From positions 1 through 15,808 of the forward strand of contig CALIZH010000347.1 in assembly GCA_938028585.1 (NCBI GenBank): a DNA stretch of 15,808 bases. Direction: 5' to 3'. The stretch comes from an uncultured Actinomyces sp. (GTDB lineage: Bacteria > Actinomycetota > Actinomycetes > Actinomycetales > Actinomycetaceae). The notes under the pieces were generated by a model. It ran no database searches, was not told where the DNA came from, and saw nothing but the letters and a program-made list of their open reading frames with translations. Made by a program: the position numbers and the translations under genes. Shown piece after piece: positions 8,196 to 14,927 of the stretch (the stretch's first letter is position 1; the number at the start of each line of letters is the position of its first letter).

Positions 8196-9582
8196 AAAAC
8201 GCATGCTCACTATTGGTGCCATCCCTGCCTCACTGCTACTCCTAGGCACCGCCTCGTGGGGAATAGGCAGAGTCGTGCCTGAACCCTCACTTCCTGCGCC
8301 CCAGGTCGTTCACGCGCGCCCAGAAACCCTTAACTATGCCTGTCCGGCGGGGATTGTCGACCCATTCCACCTTGATGGAGGTGTATCAGCGGCCTCGGTG
8401 TGGGATTCCGCCGGGGAGCGTGAGACCAGTGGAGAATGGACAATCCTGCGTGCGGATGCCTCTGCGCACACCCTTCCCACAACGCTTGGTGTGATGGGCC
8501 AAGGCGGGGGAGAGCTTCGCGGTCTGAGTATGACGTCATGCCAATTGCCGGCGAATGACCAGTGGAGCGTTCTGGGATCAAGTACCAGTGGCGAAGACTT
8601 GGTCGTGACCTTTGCAAATCCCAATTCCTCGCCTTCTGTGGTGACCCTTGAGGGGTACGGAGCTAACGGCCCCATTGATGCCAAACCACACCAGATGACG
8701 ATTCCGGCCCGTTCCACTCAATCTGTCCTGGCAGGGGGACTCTTCCCAGAAGAGAGCGCACTGGCCGTACATATCCACGCCGATGGTCAAGGAGTGGCAA
8801 CCTGGGTGCAAAGCTCTGCAATGCAGGGAGAAGTACCCAAAGGCGTGACAAGCGTGAGCGGCACAAAGCCAAGGGAGGACCAGCTTTTCCTTGGGCTTTC
8901 AAAGCAGGGGAGCAGTAGCCTGCGTCTTCTTGTTCCCCCTTCGGCAGCAGATGACGAGGCCGATACTCACGTTGCCTTGAGCTACACCAGTGACGCTGGC
9001 ACCTTTAATGTGCCGGGCGGAGAATTGGACGTGAGCGCGGGAACGGTCGTTGACGTTCCGCTCAACGGAATCACCGATGAACGCTATGCCCTGCGTGTTC
9101 ATGCCGAACGTCCGCTTGTGGCTCAGGTTGTGACGAATAGTGAGCAGGAAGAATATCCCGGAGGACAACGCTGGGGGATGCGCGCGGGCATGAGCTCTGC
9201 TCAGGGGCTCGTTCACGCTCAACTACCTTCTGCATCAACGGTGGAAGCGCTGGTTCGTTCGCGCTTGAGCTCGACGATTCTACGCGGGACTGCGCAAGAG
9301 AGCGGCAGCGGAGTCAATGAGATTTCTTCCCATCTCTTGCTCACCTCTGTGCACTCTCAAAGTGGCGTCCAGCTTCAACTGGGAAATGAACAGGTAACCC
9401 TCGAAGCCGGGAAGATGGCGGTGCTGGATCTTCCCTCGCAGGACACGAGCCTAGAGTCTCCCAGTGATGTTGCGATCGCGATTGAGGTGGAAGCGAAAAC
9501 TCCCAGTGGAGTGCTTCGTGCAGTATGGCCGCTGAGCGCGGATGATGTCGAGCAAGCATCGACTTCGATTACCGTTCACTAG
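8185..9582 (+). CDS. DUF5719 family exported protein
   Basis: A 465-residue protein with a short basic N terminus and one hydrophobic segment (about 8-28, MLTIGAIPASLLLLGTASWG), followed by a mostly beta-rich region outside the membrane. This fits the DUF5719 family found beside whiB and a large glycosyltransferase in Actinobacteria; function unknown. No lipobox Cys follows the hydrophobic segment, so it is either a signal-anchor or a classically cleaved protein. The ATG lies 11 bases inside the upstream gene, and GGAGGAAGGA (8164-8173) precedes it by about 11 bases, with a GTG directly after the ATG and another ATG at 8203 as alternatives. Its overlap with the glycosyltransferase argues that they act in the same envelope pathway. 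DUF name is from gene order and the overall pattern rather than a specific motif. Confidence 0.78.
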   Translation: MVNRKRMLTIGAIPASLLLLGTASWGIGRVVPEPSLPAPQVVHARPETLNYACPAGIVDPFHLDGGVSAASVWDSAGERETSGEWTILRADASAHTLPTTLGVMGQGGGELRGLSMTSCQLPANDQWSVLGSSTSGEDLVVTFANPNSSPSVVTLEGYGANGPIDAKPHQMTIPARSTQSVLAGGLFPEESALAVHIHADGQGVATWVQSSAMQGEVPKGVTSVSGTKPREDQLFLGLSKQGSSSLRLLVPPSAADDEADTHVALSYTSDAGTFNVPGGELDVSAGTVVDVPLNGITDERYALRVHAERPLVAQVVTNSEQEEYPGGQRWGMRAGMSSAQGLVHAQLPSASTVEALVRSRLSSTILRGTAQESGSGVNEISSHLLLTSVHSQSGVQLQLGNEQVTLEAGKMAVLDLPSQDTSLESPSDVAIAIEVEAKTPSGVLRAVWPLSADDVEQASTSITVH

Positions 9583-9591
9583 CTTGCTGCT

Positions 9592-9666
9592 AAAGGGTGC
9601 CCTCATGCTCAAAGCATGTTCGTGCTCAAAGCGTGCCAAGTCCGAGGCATGCTTAGCCCTTTTTGT
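9592..9666 (+). terminator. Complex hairpin region ending the whiB operon
   Basis: AAAGGG (9592-9597) can pair with CCCTTT (9657-9662), which runs into TTTTT. Enclosed are two tandem small hairpins: CATGCT-CAA-AGCATG (9604-9618) and the imperfect copy CGTGCT-CAA-AGCGTG (9621-9635). It lies right after the DUF5719 stop and before the converging metallopeptidase gene. The outer stem is short and the enclosed loop long, so terminator function is only plausible. Confidence 0.4.
9604..9635. repeat. Tandem pair of 15-base hairpin units
   Basis: CATGCTCAAAGCATG and CGTGCTCAAAGCGTG are spaced by TT. They differ at two symmetric positions. In RNA the second copy keeps its fold through G-U pairs. Both display the same CAA loop. 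Confidence 0.6.
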
Positions 9667-9703
9667 CACCTTTTGCAGCGGCAATGCGAGGTCGCCAGGA
9701 CGC

Positions 9704-10123
9704 TTAGGAGAGGGAATCAAGTTCCTCTGGCGAGATGTAGAGGATATGCGAGACGCGCTCGGCAATAAGTGCGCGCAACGCCGGATAGAGGTCTGTCGCA
9801 GGAATGCGCATGGTGATGGGGAGCCGGTAGAGGACAATGCGGTCTCCCAGTCCCTTACGTCGGTCCGCGGGGAAAACACGGGCTAAAACTACCCCGTGGT
9901 CTTCCCAAGGAGCTGGATCTGAGGGGGGAACGTCCTCGGTTGCAAACTCGATTGTTGCAACCTCAGGCCAGCGCTCGGTGAGCTCGCTAATCACAAGGGC
10001 AACGGTCGAATCAAAAGTCTCCCGACGCGTTTTCCACACGGGAAGCCCAGGGAAAAGACGCACATAGCGCGGGGTGCGGCCATGACGGTCATGGGTGCGG
10101 GGAAAAGCTGATGGGAGAGCCAT
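9704..10123 (-). CDS. Metallopeptidase-family (zincin-like) protein, zinc motif not conserved
   Basis: A 139-residue protein of the small actinobacterial zincin-like family (DUF1025 type) encoded beside DUF3499, as next to whiB2 in Mycobacterium. Family marks are DRHGR (12-16), TRRETFD (32-38), VATIEFATEDVP (55-66) and DRIVLYRLPI (94-103). The position of the HExxH zinc helix reads AERVSH (121-126): the Glu is kept but neither His of the motif is where it should be. The remaining protein is probably not a zinc protease, which seems common in this subfamily. The frame continues up to a GTG at 10234, which would overlap DUF3499 and add about 37 residues unlike the family, so I chose the ATG at 10123 (10129 is an alternative). 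There is no Shine-Dalgarno; TACCCT (10136-10131) lies seven bases before the ATG. Family sure, start moderately so. Confidence 0.75.
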   Translation of the reverse strand: MALPSAFPRTHDRHGRTPRYVRLFPGLPVWKTRRETFDSTVALVISELTERWPEVATIEFATEDVPPSDPAPWEDHGVVLARVFPADRRKGLGDRIVLYRLPITMRIPATDLYPALRALIAERVSHILYISPEELDSLS

Positions 10124-10204
10124 ACACATAAGGGTATCGCTCAGCTTCCCGCTCGAGCTGAAGACCTGCCGACGAAGGGCACGCAATAGGAATAGAAAAT
10201 GCCG

Positions 10205-10211
10205 TATTGTA
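10205..10211. promoter_or_regulatory. Overlapping bidirectional -10 element between the metallopeptidase gene and DUF3499
   Basis: TATTGTA gives TATTGT (10205-10210) on the plus strand and TACAAT (10211-10206) on the minus strand. On the plus strand exactly six bases separate it from the GTG at 10217, the spacing of a leaderless start. No convincing -35 was seen on either side. Confidence 0.5.
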
Positions 10212-10216
10212 GAGCG

Positions 10217-10726
10217 GTGATCTCGGTTCGACACTGTTCTAAGCCCGGCTGCTCGAGGCCTGCTGTAGCTACACTCACCTACGATTATTCGGATTCGACT
10301 GCTGTTGTCGGTTCGCTTTCAGCGGCTGCAGACCCCAATGCCTATGACCTGTGTGAGCACCATGCAAACAGTTTGACGGTCCCACGTGGGTGGCAGATCG
10401 TGCGCCTTCAGACGACCTTCGAACCGGCACCTCCATCGGGGGATGACCTTATGGCTCTTGTCGACGCTGTCCGCCAAGCCGCAGCACACACCCGAAACCG
10501 CTCAGAGCGCGCTGACGACGTGGAAACCCAGACTCCTGCTCAGCCTGCAGCTGCCCCGAAAACGGCTGCTAGGGCCTCGGCACACGCTGAGCTTGGCCCC
10601 TTCGCCCAAGCGACCAGCTCTCACGAGGCCGAATCCTCCAGCCCCCTGGATCCACATTCACCGTGGGCTCGTCGCCGGGCTCAGTTTAAATTGATCACCG
10701 AGGAGCCTTCTTCCGATCAAGAATAA
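10217..10726 (+). CDS. DUF3499 family protein
   Basis: A 169-residue protein with a conserved N-terminal DUF3499 domain and unknown function. CSKPGC (Cys7 and Cys12) together with YDLCEHH (Cys46, His48/His49) resembles a small zinc-binding knuckle. RPAVATLTYDYSDSTAVVG (14-32) and TVPRGWQIVRL (54-64) are family signatures. After about residue 72 the sequence is Ala/Pro/Glu-rich and poorly conserved. I chose GTG at 10217 because homologues begin only a few residues before the first Cys, and TATTGT lies six bases upstream. The alternative ATG at 10199, with TAGGAA (10187-10192) ahead, adds six residues. A perfect in-frame 15-base duplication spans the stop (see repeat). In Mycobacterium a homologue sits divergently from the metallopeptidase gene near manB, as here without manB. 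The RDD gene converges on it 33 bases later. Confidence 0.85.
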   Translation: MISVRHCSKPGCSRPAVATLTYDYSDSTAVVGSLSAAADPNAYDLCEHHANSLTVPRGWQIVRLQTTFEPAPPSGDDLMALVDAVRQAAAHTRNRSERADDVETQTPAQPAAAPKTAARASAHAELGPFAQATSSHEAESSSPLDPHSPWARRRAQFKLITEEPSSDQE

Positions 10727-10741
10727 TCCGATCAGGAATAA
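10712..10741 (+). repeat. Tandem 15-base duplication including the DUF3499 stop codon
   Basis: TCCGATCAAGAATAA (10712-10726) is followed directly by TCCGATCAGGAATAA (10727-10741). The copies differ only at CAA/CAG. Both read Ser-Asp-Gln-Glu-stop in the same frame, so the gene's last four codons and stop are repeated behind it. Confidence 0.9.
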
Positions 10742-10759
10742 GAGGGCTGCGCGCGTGTA

Positions 10760-11599
10760 CTAGACCTCGAAGGGGATGGCTTCCACCTGCTGCCGGCGAG
10801 CTTCAAGGATGTCTTGTCGCTTGAGTTCCTTCGCGTACTCCCGGTCGCGCAGAACGACAAGAACCGCTGCAAGGAAACGCTCGGGGTGAATACTTGTTGG
10901 CGGCTTGGGTGAAACAAAAGCCGAAACTCGTCCCGCTAAGGACATTGCGATCGACAGACGTAGCTGGTCAAGAATCTGGCGATTATTGTGCAGGAAATTC
11001 ATACATTCAAAGTGCAGTTCATCCGGGATCGGAAGAACTTGCGCATGAGACGCCCACTCAGCACAGTCGGGGGGCATAACCAGCGGTGGATAGAAGACAG
11101 CTTCGGGAACCTGAATAACCATGGTCCCTGCTGCGATGTCTCCTAGGCGTGTCGCTCGCGGCGAGAAAACCGTTGCCATGAAAGACAAGAGGCCGAAGAA
11201 CATGTAAGTTTCCACTATTGCAGTCATTGCGCGGACGAAGGCGTGACGCGCGGTGATAATCCCGCCATCCCGACGCACAACTTTTAGGTTAAAAGCCCAC
11301 TTGCCAAGGGAATAACCGTGGGTGAAGGCCTCAATGACAAAGGGGAGGACTACTAAAGACAAGAAAATATCGATAACGGTCAATGCCTTTCCCAAGGTTG
11401 ATGGGACGGCGTGCCAAGCGGTGACAGCGGTAAAAATGCACGTAAGAACGAAAAGAGCTCCAACATACAGGGTCAGGTCTATGAGGAAAGCAGCGGCCCT
11501 GACAAAAGGAGAAGCTGGTTTGAGATCGAGTTTGACGCCCTCACCGCTGATGAAAGATTCATCAGAAATTCGTTGGACGTTTACAGAAAGCTCGCTCAT
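10760..11599 (-). CDS. RDD domain membrane protein
   Basis: A 279-residue protein with the RDD domain. In this numbering (three less than the longest reading) Arg34 and Asp41 lie in VRAAAFLIDLTLY, and Asp154 lies in TRLGDIAAGTMVI. GYSLGKWAFNLKVVRRDG (96-113) is another typical stretch. Three or four membrane spans (about 35-60, 75-92, 120-145) are followed by a 110-residue hydrophilic C-terminal region with charged helices. Such proteins are held to act in transport or envelope assembly, but the reaction is unknown. It sits beside SpoIIM, DUF58 and MoxR exactly as in the mycobacterial moxR2 region. The ATG at 11599 has TATAGT (11612-11607) seven bases upstream and no Shine-Dalgarno; a GTG at 11608 would add three residues. 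Divergent from SpoIIM with 19 bases between start codons. Confidence 0.88.
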   Translation of the reverse strand: MSELSVNVQRISDESFISGEGVKLDLKPASPFVRAAAFLIDLTLYVGALFVLTCIFTAVTAWHAVPSTLGKALTVIDIFLSLVVLPFVIEAFTHGYSLGKWAFNLKVVRRDGGIITARHAFVRAMTAIVETYMFFGLLSFMATVFSPRATRLGDIAAGTMVIQVPEAVFYPPLVMPPDCAEWASHAQVLPIPDELHFECMNFLHNNRQILDQLRLSIAMSLAGRVSAFVSPKPPTSIHPERFLAAVLVVLRDREYAKELKRQDILEARRQQVEAIPFEV

Positions 11600-11618
11600 G
11601 TATGACACTATATCTTGT
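11600..11618. promoter_or_regulatory. Very short divergent promoter gap between RDD and SpoIIM
   Basis: Minus strand: TATAGT (11612-11607) then seven bases and the RDD ATG. Plus strand: CACTAT (11606-11611) then seven bases and the SpoIIM ATG at 11619. The two -10 candidates overlap. With only 19 bases between start codons, both -35 regions would lie in the opposite gene, and leaderless transcripts are the simplest reading. Confidence 0.4.
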
Positions 11619-12608
11619 ATGGATATCGACGCACTAAAAGCTTCACATATGCGCCATTGGAATCGGTTTCATCAATTGGCGCATTCGCGTCGATTGACGG
11701 GGCCGGAAATTGATGAGCTTTCGGTGCTTTATCGGCAGGTCACCGCTGATCTTGCGAAAGTACGTTCGCAAAACCCAGATCAGGATGTTATTTCCTATCT
11801 CTCTGGTGAGCTCTTGCACGCACGAGCTCGATTGACGGGAACGGCTGGAGCGAGCCTGTGGGCGATTTCGCGTTGGTTCCGTTATGATCTTCCCGCAGCC
11901 CTGTATCGGATCCGCTATGTCACGATTGCGATCATGCTCATTTTCATCGCGATGACAGCGTTGCAGACGTGGTGGATCTTGCGTGACCCCGCTGCTCTCT
12001 CAATGCTGGGAAGTCCGGAACAGCTGAAGAACTACGCGACAACGCAATTTTCCAGCTACTACAGTCAAGACACCAATGCCTCTTTCATGTCCTATGTGTG
12101 GACTAATAATGCCTTTATTGCCTTGCGTGTCGTTGCAGGTGGAATCACAGGGTTCTATCCAATTATGGCTTTGTGGGGGAATGCCCAAAACCTAGGAATT
12201 TCCGCTGCGGTTGTCATTCACTATGCCGGCCCCGCGCACTTCTTCAGTTTCATTCTTCCCCACGGCATCCCGGAACTTACAGCAATTTGGATCTCAACCG
12301 CAGCGGGCTTACGCCTCTTCTGGGCGTGGCTTGTTCCTGGGCGAAAGACTCGAGGCCAAGCGCTCGGCGAGGCAGGGCGCTCGATGATCACTGTTGGTTT
12401 GGGAATGGTGATCTTGCTTTTCTTGTGCGGAGCCATCGAAGGTTTCGTCACCCCGTCTAATCTTCCACTGTGGCTGAAGATCACCTGCGGTGTGACCTTG
12501 ACCGCGGGCGTGTGGATCTACACCTTCGTGGCCGGTGGACGTGCCTATCGCGCGGGAGTGAGCGGCGACCTTGACGAAGACGCCGGTTACGCGACACCTG
12601 TGATCTAA
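11619..12608 (+). CDS. SpoIIM-like (stage II sporulation protein M) membrane protein
   Basis: A 329-residue integral membrane protein of the SpoIIM family. A soluble helical N-terminal part (1-90) precedes a first span at 100-121, then an extracytoplasmic stretch with TQFSSYY and four or five further spans. The signature is PHGIPELTAIWISTAAGLRL (214-233) plus GAIEGFVTPS (271-280). In Bacillus SpoIIM works in septal peptidoglycan remodelling, but actinobacterial versions sit with MoxR and DUF58 and are thought to belong to that envelope module (known gene context, inferred role). The frame is open upstream through the whole antisense of the RDD gene. I chose ATG 11619, which begins MDIDALK at the family's N terminus; an ATG at 11598 adds seven residues. 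There is no Shine-Dalgarno. Stop codons of this gene and DUF58 face each other seven bases apart. Confidence 0.86.
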   Translation: MDIDALKASHMRHWNRFHQLAHSRRLTGPEIDELSVLYRQVTADLAKVRSQNPDQDVISYLSGELLHARARLTGTAGASLWAISRWFRYDLPAALYRIRYVTIAIMLIFIAMTALQTWWILRDPAALSMLGSPEQLKNYATTQFSSYYSQDTNASFMSYVWTNNAFIALRVVAGGITGFYPIMALWGNAQNLGISAAVVIHYAGPAHFFSFILPHGIPELTAIWISTAAGLRLFWAWLVPGRKTRGQALGEAGRSMITVGLGMVILLFLCGAIEGFVTPSNLPLWLKITCGVTLTAGVWIYTFVAGGRAYRAGVSGDLDEDAGYATPVI

Positions 12609-12615
12609 AAGATCC

Positions 12616-13950
12616 TTAGAGCTTTCCGGCCTTCTTCAGTGCAATGTAGGTGTCTGCAAGACGTGCAGGCAAGAAGCCCGCATCACAATCAACGACATAA
12701 GCGCCAAGTGCGCGAGAATCATTGGCACCAGCATCAAGGTCGCGAATCGTCGCACTTGCCGCGGCAGCAGTGAAGGCAGAAGCTGCGTCGTTCCAATCGC
12801 GTTCCATTCGGCCAAGCTCGGGGTCGCGTGCACCCGCAACAATTACTCGGTGACGCTTGCTGAGCGCTGCAATGGCCTCGGAAAAATCGGCGTCTGTAGC
12901 TGCGGGCGGGATCTCTGTCAGAAGGACAACAAGCCCCGGGTGATGCATACGCTTCTCAACTGAGGAGACGACCATCTGCCAATCCAGTGGAAGAAGGGAA
13001 GGCTGGACGCGCGAGAAAGCCTGCGCGGCCTCGCTAATCAAATTCCCCCCACGTGCCTGGGCAAGATCTTCGTGAATACTGCGGTCCAGAGCAAGCAGAT
13101 GAACTTGATCTCCGGCGCGGTCAGCCAGAACCCCCAGCAAGAGTGCCGCCTCGATCTCAGCATCCAAGCGGGGGGCAACCCCCAACTCGACCAGGTCCTT
13201 GTCTCCCAAGTCCTTTTCCTGAGCCTCGCCCAAGAGCATTGCCCCCGAACGCCCGGTGTCGACAACGATCATGACGTGACGGTCCCGTTCGGGCCGCCAC
13301 GTGCGTACAACCAAATCTTTTGAACGCGCCGAGGCTCGCCAATCGATATCGCGCGGATCATCTCCGCGGACGTACTCGCGCAAAGAATCAAATTCCGTTC
13401 CCGGGCCTCGAAGAATCGTGGCGGTTGTTCCCTCAAGCTCATGGAGACGCGCAAGCCGAGAAGGAAGAAGACGCTTCGCGCGGAATGGAGGAAGCGCGGT
13501 CAGGGTCAGTGGCGCCGCAATCGAGGTCTGACGGGCGGCCATTCGCAGAGGACCCCAGGAACGAATCGTCACGTAGTCGGCGCGAACGCTTCCACGTCGC
13601 TCCAGCTGCAAGAGCGTCGTAAGCGGCATCGGAACATCTGCTTCGAGCTCACACGAATGTGAATAGGGAGTGGGGTGTGCCGAGGGCGGCCACGCGTCCC
13701 TCACATCCACGCGCATGGGGAGCGCCGAGCGCAGAGAAAGGCGTGAATGACCGGGAGAGTCCATCGCGATAGGCGTATCGATGGAGCGCTCAATGACCAA
13801 CTGCCTGGGGGAAGGCGCAAGGTAAGCGTCAAAGGCCCACAGGCATGCGCACAGAACAACCCACCCGACAATGAAACCCCATGTCGGGAAGAAAAACAGT
13901 GGAATGACCCCCAAGAAAATGGGGATACTCGCGCGCCAAGACAGTGCCAT
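12616..13950 (-). CDS. DUF58 domain protein
   Basis: A 444-residue membrane-anchored protein of the DUF58 family, partner of MoxR ATPases. Two N-terminal spans (about 9-22 and 24-40) precede a beta-rich region and then the DUF58 core EFDSLREYVRGDDPRDIDW (186-204). A von Willebrand A-like fold follows, starting VVDTGRSG (229-236). Asp231 and Ser235 fit a metal site, but the middle Ser of a DxSxS motif is Gly233. The C-terminal half (250-440) is less conserved. The ATG shares one base with the MoxR stop (TGATG), so translation is coupled. In this operon order DUF4350, MoxR and DUF58 probably form one complex at the membrane. Its client is unknown. Confidence 0.9.
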   Translation of the reverse strand: MALSWRASIPIFLGVIPLFFFPTWGFIVGWVVLCACLWAFDAYLAPSPRQLVIERSIDTPIAMDSPGHSRLSLRSALPMRVDVRDAWPPSAHPTPYSHSCELEADVPMPLTTLLQLERRGSVRADYVTIRSWGPLRMAARQTSIAAPLTLTALPPFRAKRLLPSRLARLHELEGTTATILRGPGTEFDSLREYVRGDDPRDIDWRASARSKDLVVRTWRPERDRHVMIVVDTGRSGAMLLGEAQEKDLGDKDLVELGVAPRLDAEIEAALLLGVLADRAGDQVHLLALDRSIHEDLAQARGGNLISEAAQAFSRVQPSLLPLDWQMVVSSVEKRMHHPGLVVLLTEIPPAATDADFSEAIAALSKRHRVIVAGARDPELGRMERDWNDAASAFTAAAASATIRDLDAGANDSRALGAYVVDCDAGFLPARLADTYIALKKAGKL

Positions 13951-14927
13951 CAGCGAGGAACCGGGACCTGCTCGAGGATCGAGGCGATGACAGAGTGAGC
14001 GTTTAAGCCTTCTAATTCTGCTTCCGCCTTCATGCTCAGGCGGTGTGCAAGAACCGAGTCGGCCATTGCCTTGACATCATCAGGAGTGACGAAAGAACGT
14101 CCCTGAAGGAACGCCCAGACGCGGCACACGCGAAGTAGTGCGGTTGCACCACGGGGAGAGACACCGATGCGGACAGCGGGAGAGGTGCGGGTCGCGCGGA
14201 TGAGATCGACCATGTAGGTCAAAACCGCGGGGGAGACCTCAATGTGTTCTGCCTGCTCGCGAGCCGTCAAGATATCCGAGGCGTTTGCGACCGGGTGCAG
14301 ATCAGCACTGCCCAAATCCAGAGGATTAAAACCATTTTGGTGGCGGAGCAGAATATTGAATTCGTCCTCGCGCGAGGGCAGAGGCAGATCAAGCTTGAGT
14401 AAGAAACGGTCGAGCTGGGCCTCGGGAAGGGGATAGGTGCCCTCATATTCGACAGGGTTCTGGGTAGCAATCACCATGAAGGGCGAGGCCAGTGGGCGGG
14501 TATGACCATCGACGCTGACCTGATGCTCTTCCATAGCTTCCAAGAGCGCAGATTGAGTCTTGGGGGGAGTTCGGTTAATTTCGTCTGCCAGAAGAAGATT
14601 GGTGAAGATCGGTCCCGGGCGGAACTCAAACTCGCTCTTGCCGTTGTCCCACACCAAAGAACCCGTGATATCGGCGGGCATAAGGTCAGGGGTGAATTGG
14701 ACACGCGTCATGGTCAAATCGATGCATCGAGCAAGGGTTCGAACCAAGAGTGTTTTTGCAACGCCGGGGACGCCTTCAAGTAAGACGTGTCCATCGGCTA
14801 CCAGAGCGATGATCAGGCCGGTGAGTGCGCCTTCTTGGCCGACGACAGCCTTGCCGATTTCTGAATGCAGGGAAACCAGAGCGTCACGGGCATCACGCCC
14901 CTGGGGCGGTAGTTCGGGGCTTGTCAT
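13950..14927 (-). CDS. moxR: MoxR-family AAA+ ATPase
   Basis: A 325-residue MoxR ATPase, a chaperone-like AAA+ hexamer that works with DUF58/vWA partners. Walker A is GVPGVAKT (52-59), Walker B LLLADEIN (111-118), sensor 1 ATQNP (154-158), and Arg174 in LDRFLLK is the likely arginine finger. The conserved GTYPLPEAQLDRF (163-175) and the lid domain (RIGVSPRGATALLR, sensor 2) are intact. Length is usual. The ATG overlaps the DUF4350 stop by four bases (ATGA) and the stop overlaps the DUF58 ATG by one, so the trio is made from one transcript. No defect is seen. Function in metal insertion or envelope assembly is inferred from the family. Confidence 0.95.
   Translation of the reverse strand: MTSPELPPQGRDARDALVSLHSEIGKAVVGQEGALTGLIIALVADGHVLLEGVPGVAKTLLVRTLARCIDLTMTRVQFTPDLMPADITGSLVWDNGKSEFEFRPGPIFTNLLLADEINRTPPKTQSALLEAMEEHQVSVDGHTRPLASPFMVIATQNPVEYEGTYPLPEAQLDRFLLKLDLPLPSREDEFNILLRHQNGFNPLDLGSADLHPVANASDILTAREQAEHIEVSPAVLTYMVDLIRATRTSPAVRIGVSPRGATALLRVCRVWAFLQGRSFVTPDDVKAMADSVLAHRLSMKAEAELEGLNAHSVIASILEQVPVPR

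Noticed and set aside
10124..10234. Longer N terminus of the metallopeptidase-family protein
   Set aside because: It would overlap DUF3499 and its promoter, and is unlike family N termini.
11322..11618. N-terminal extension of SpoIIM by about 99 codons
   Set aside because: It is exactly antisense to the RDD coding region, is rich in basic and Thr residues, and is unlike the SpoIIM family N terminus.
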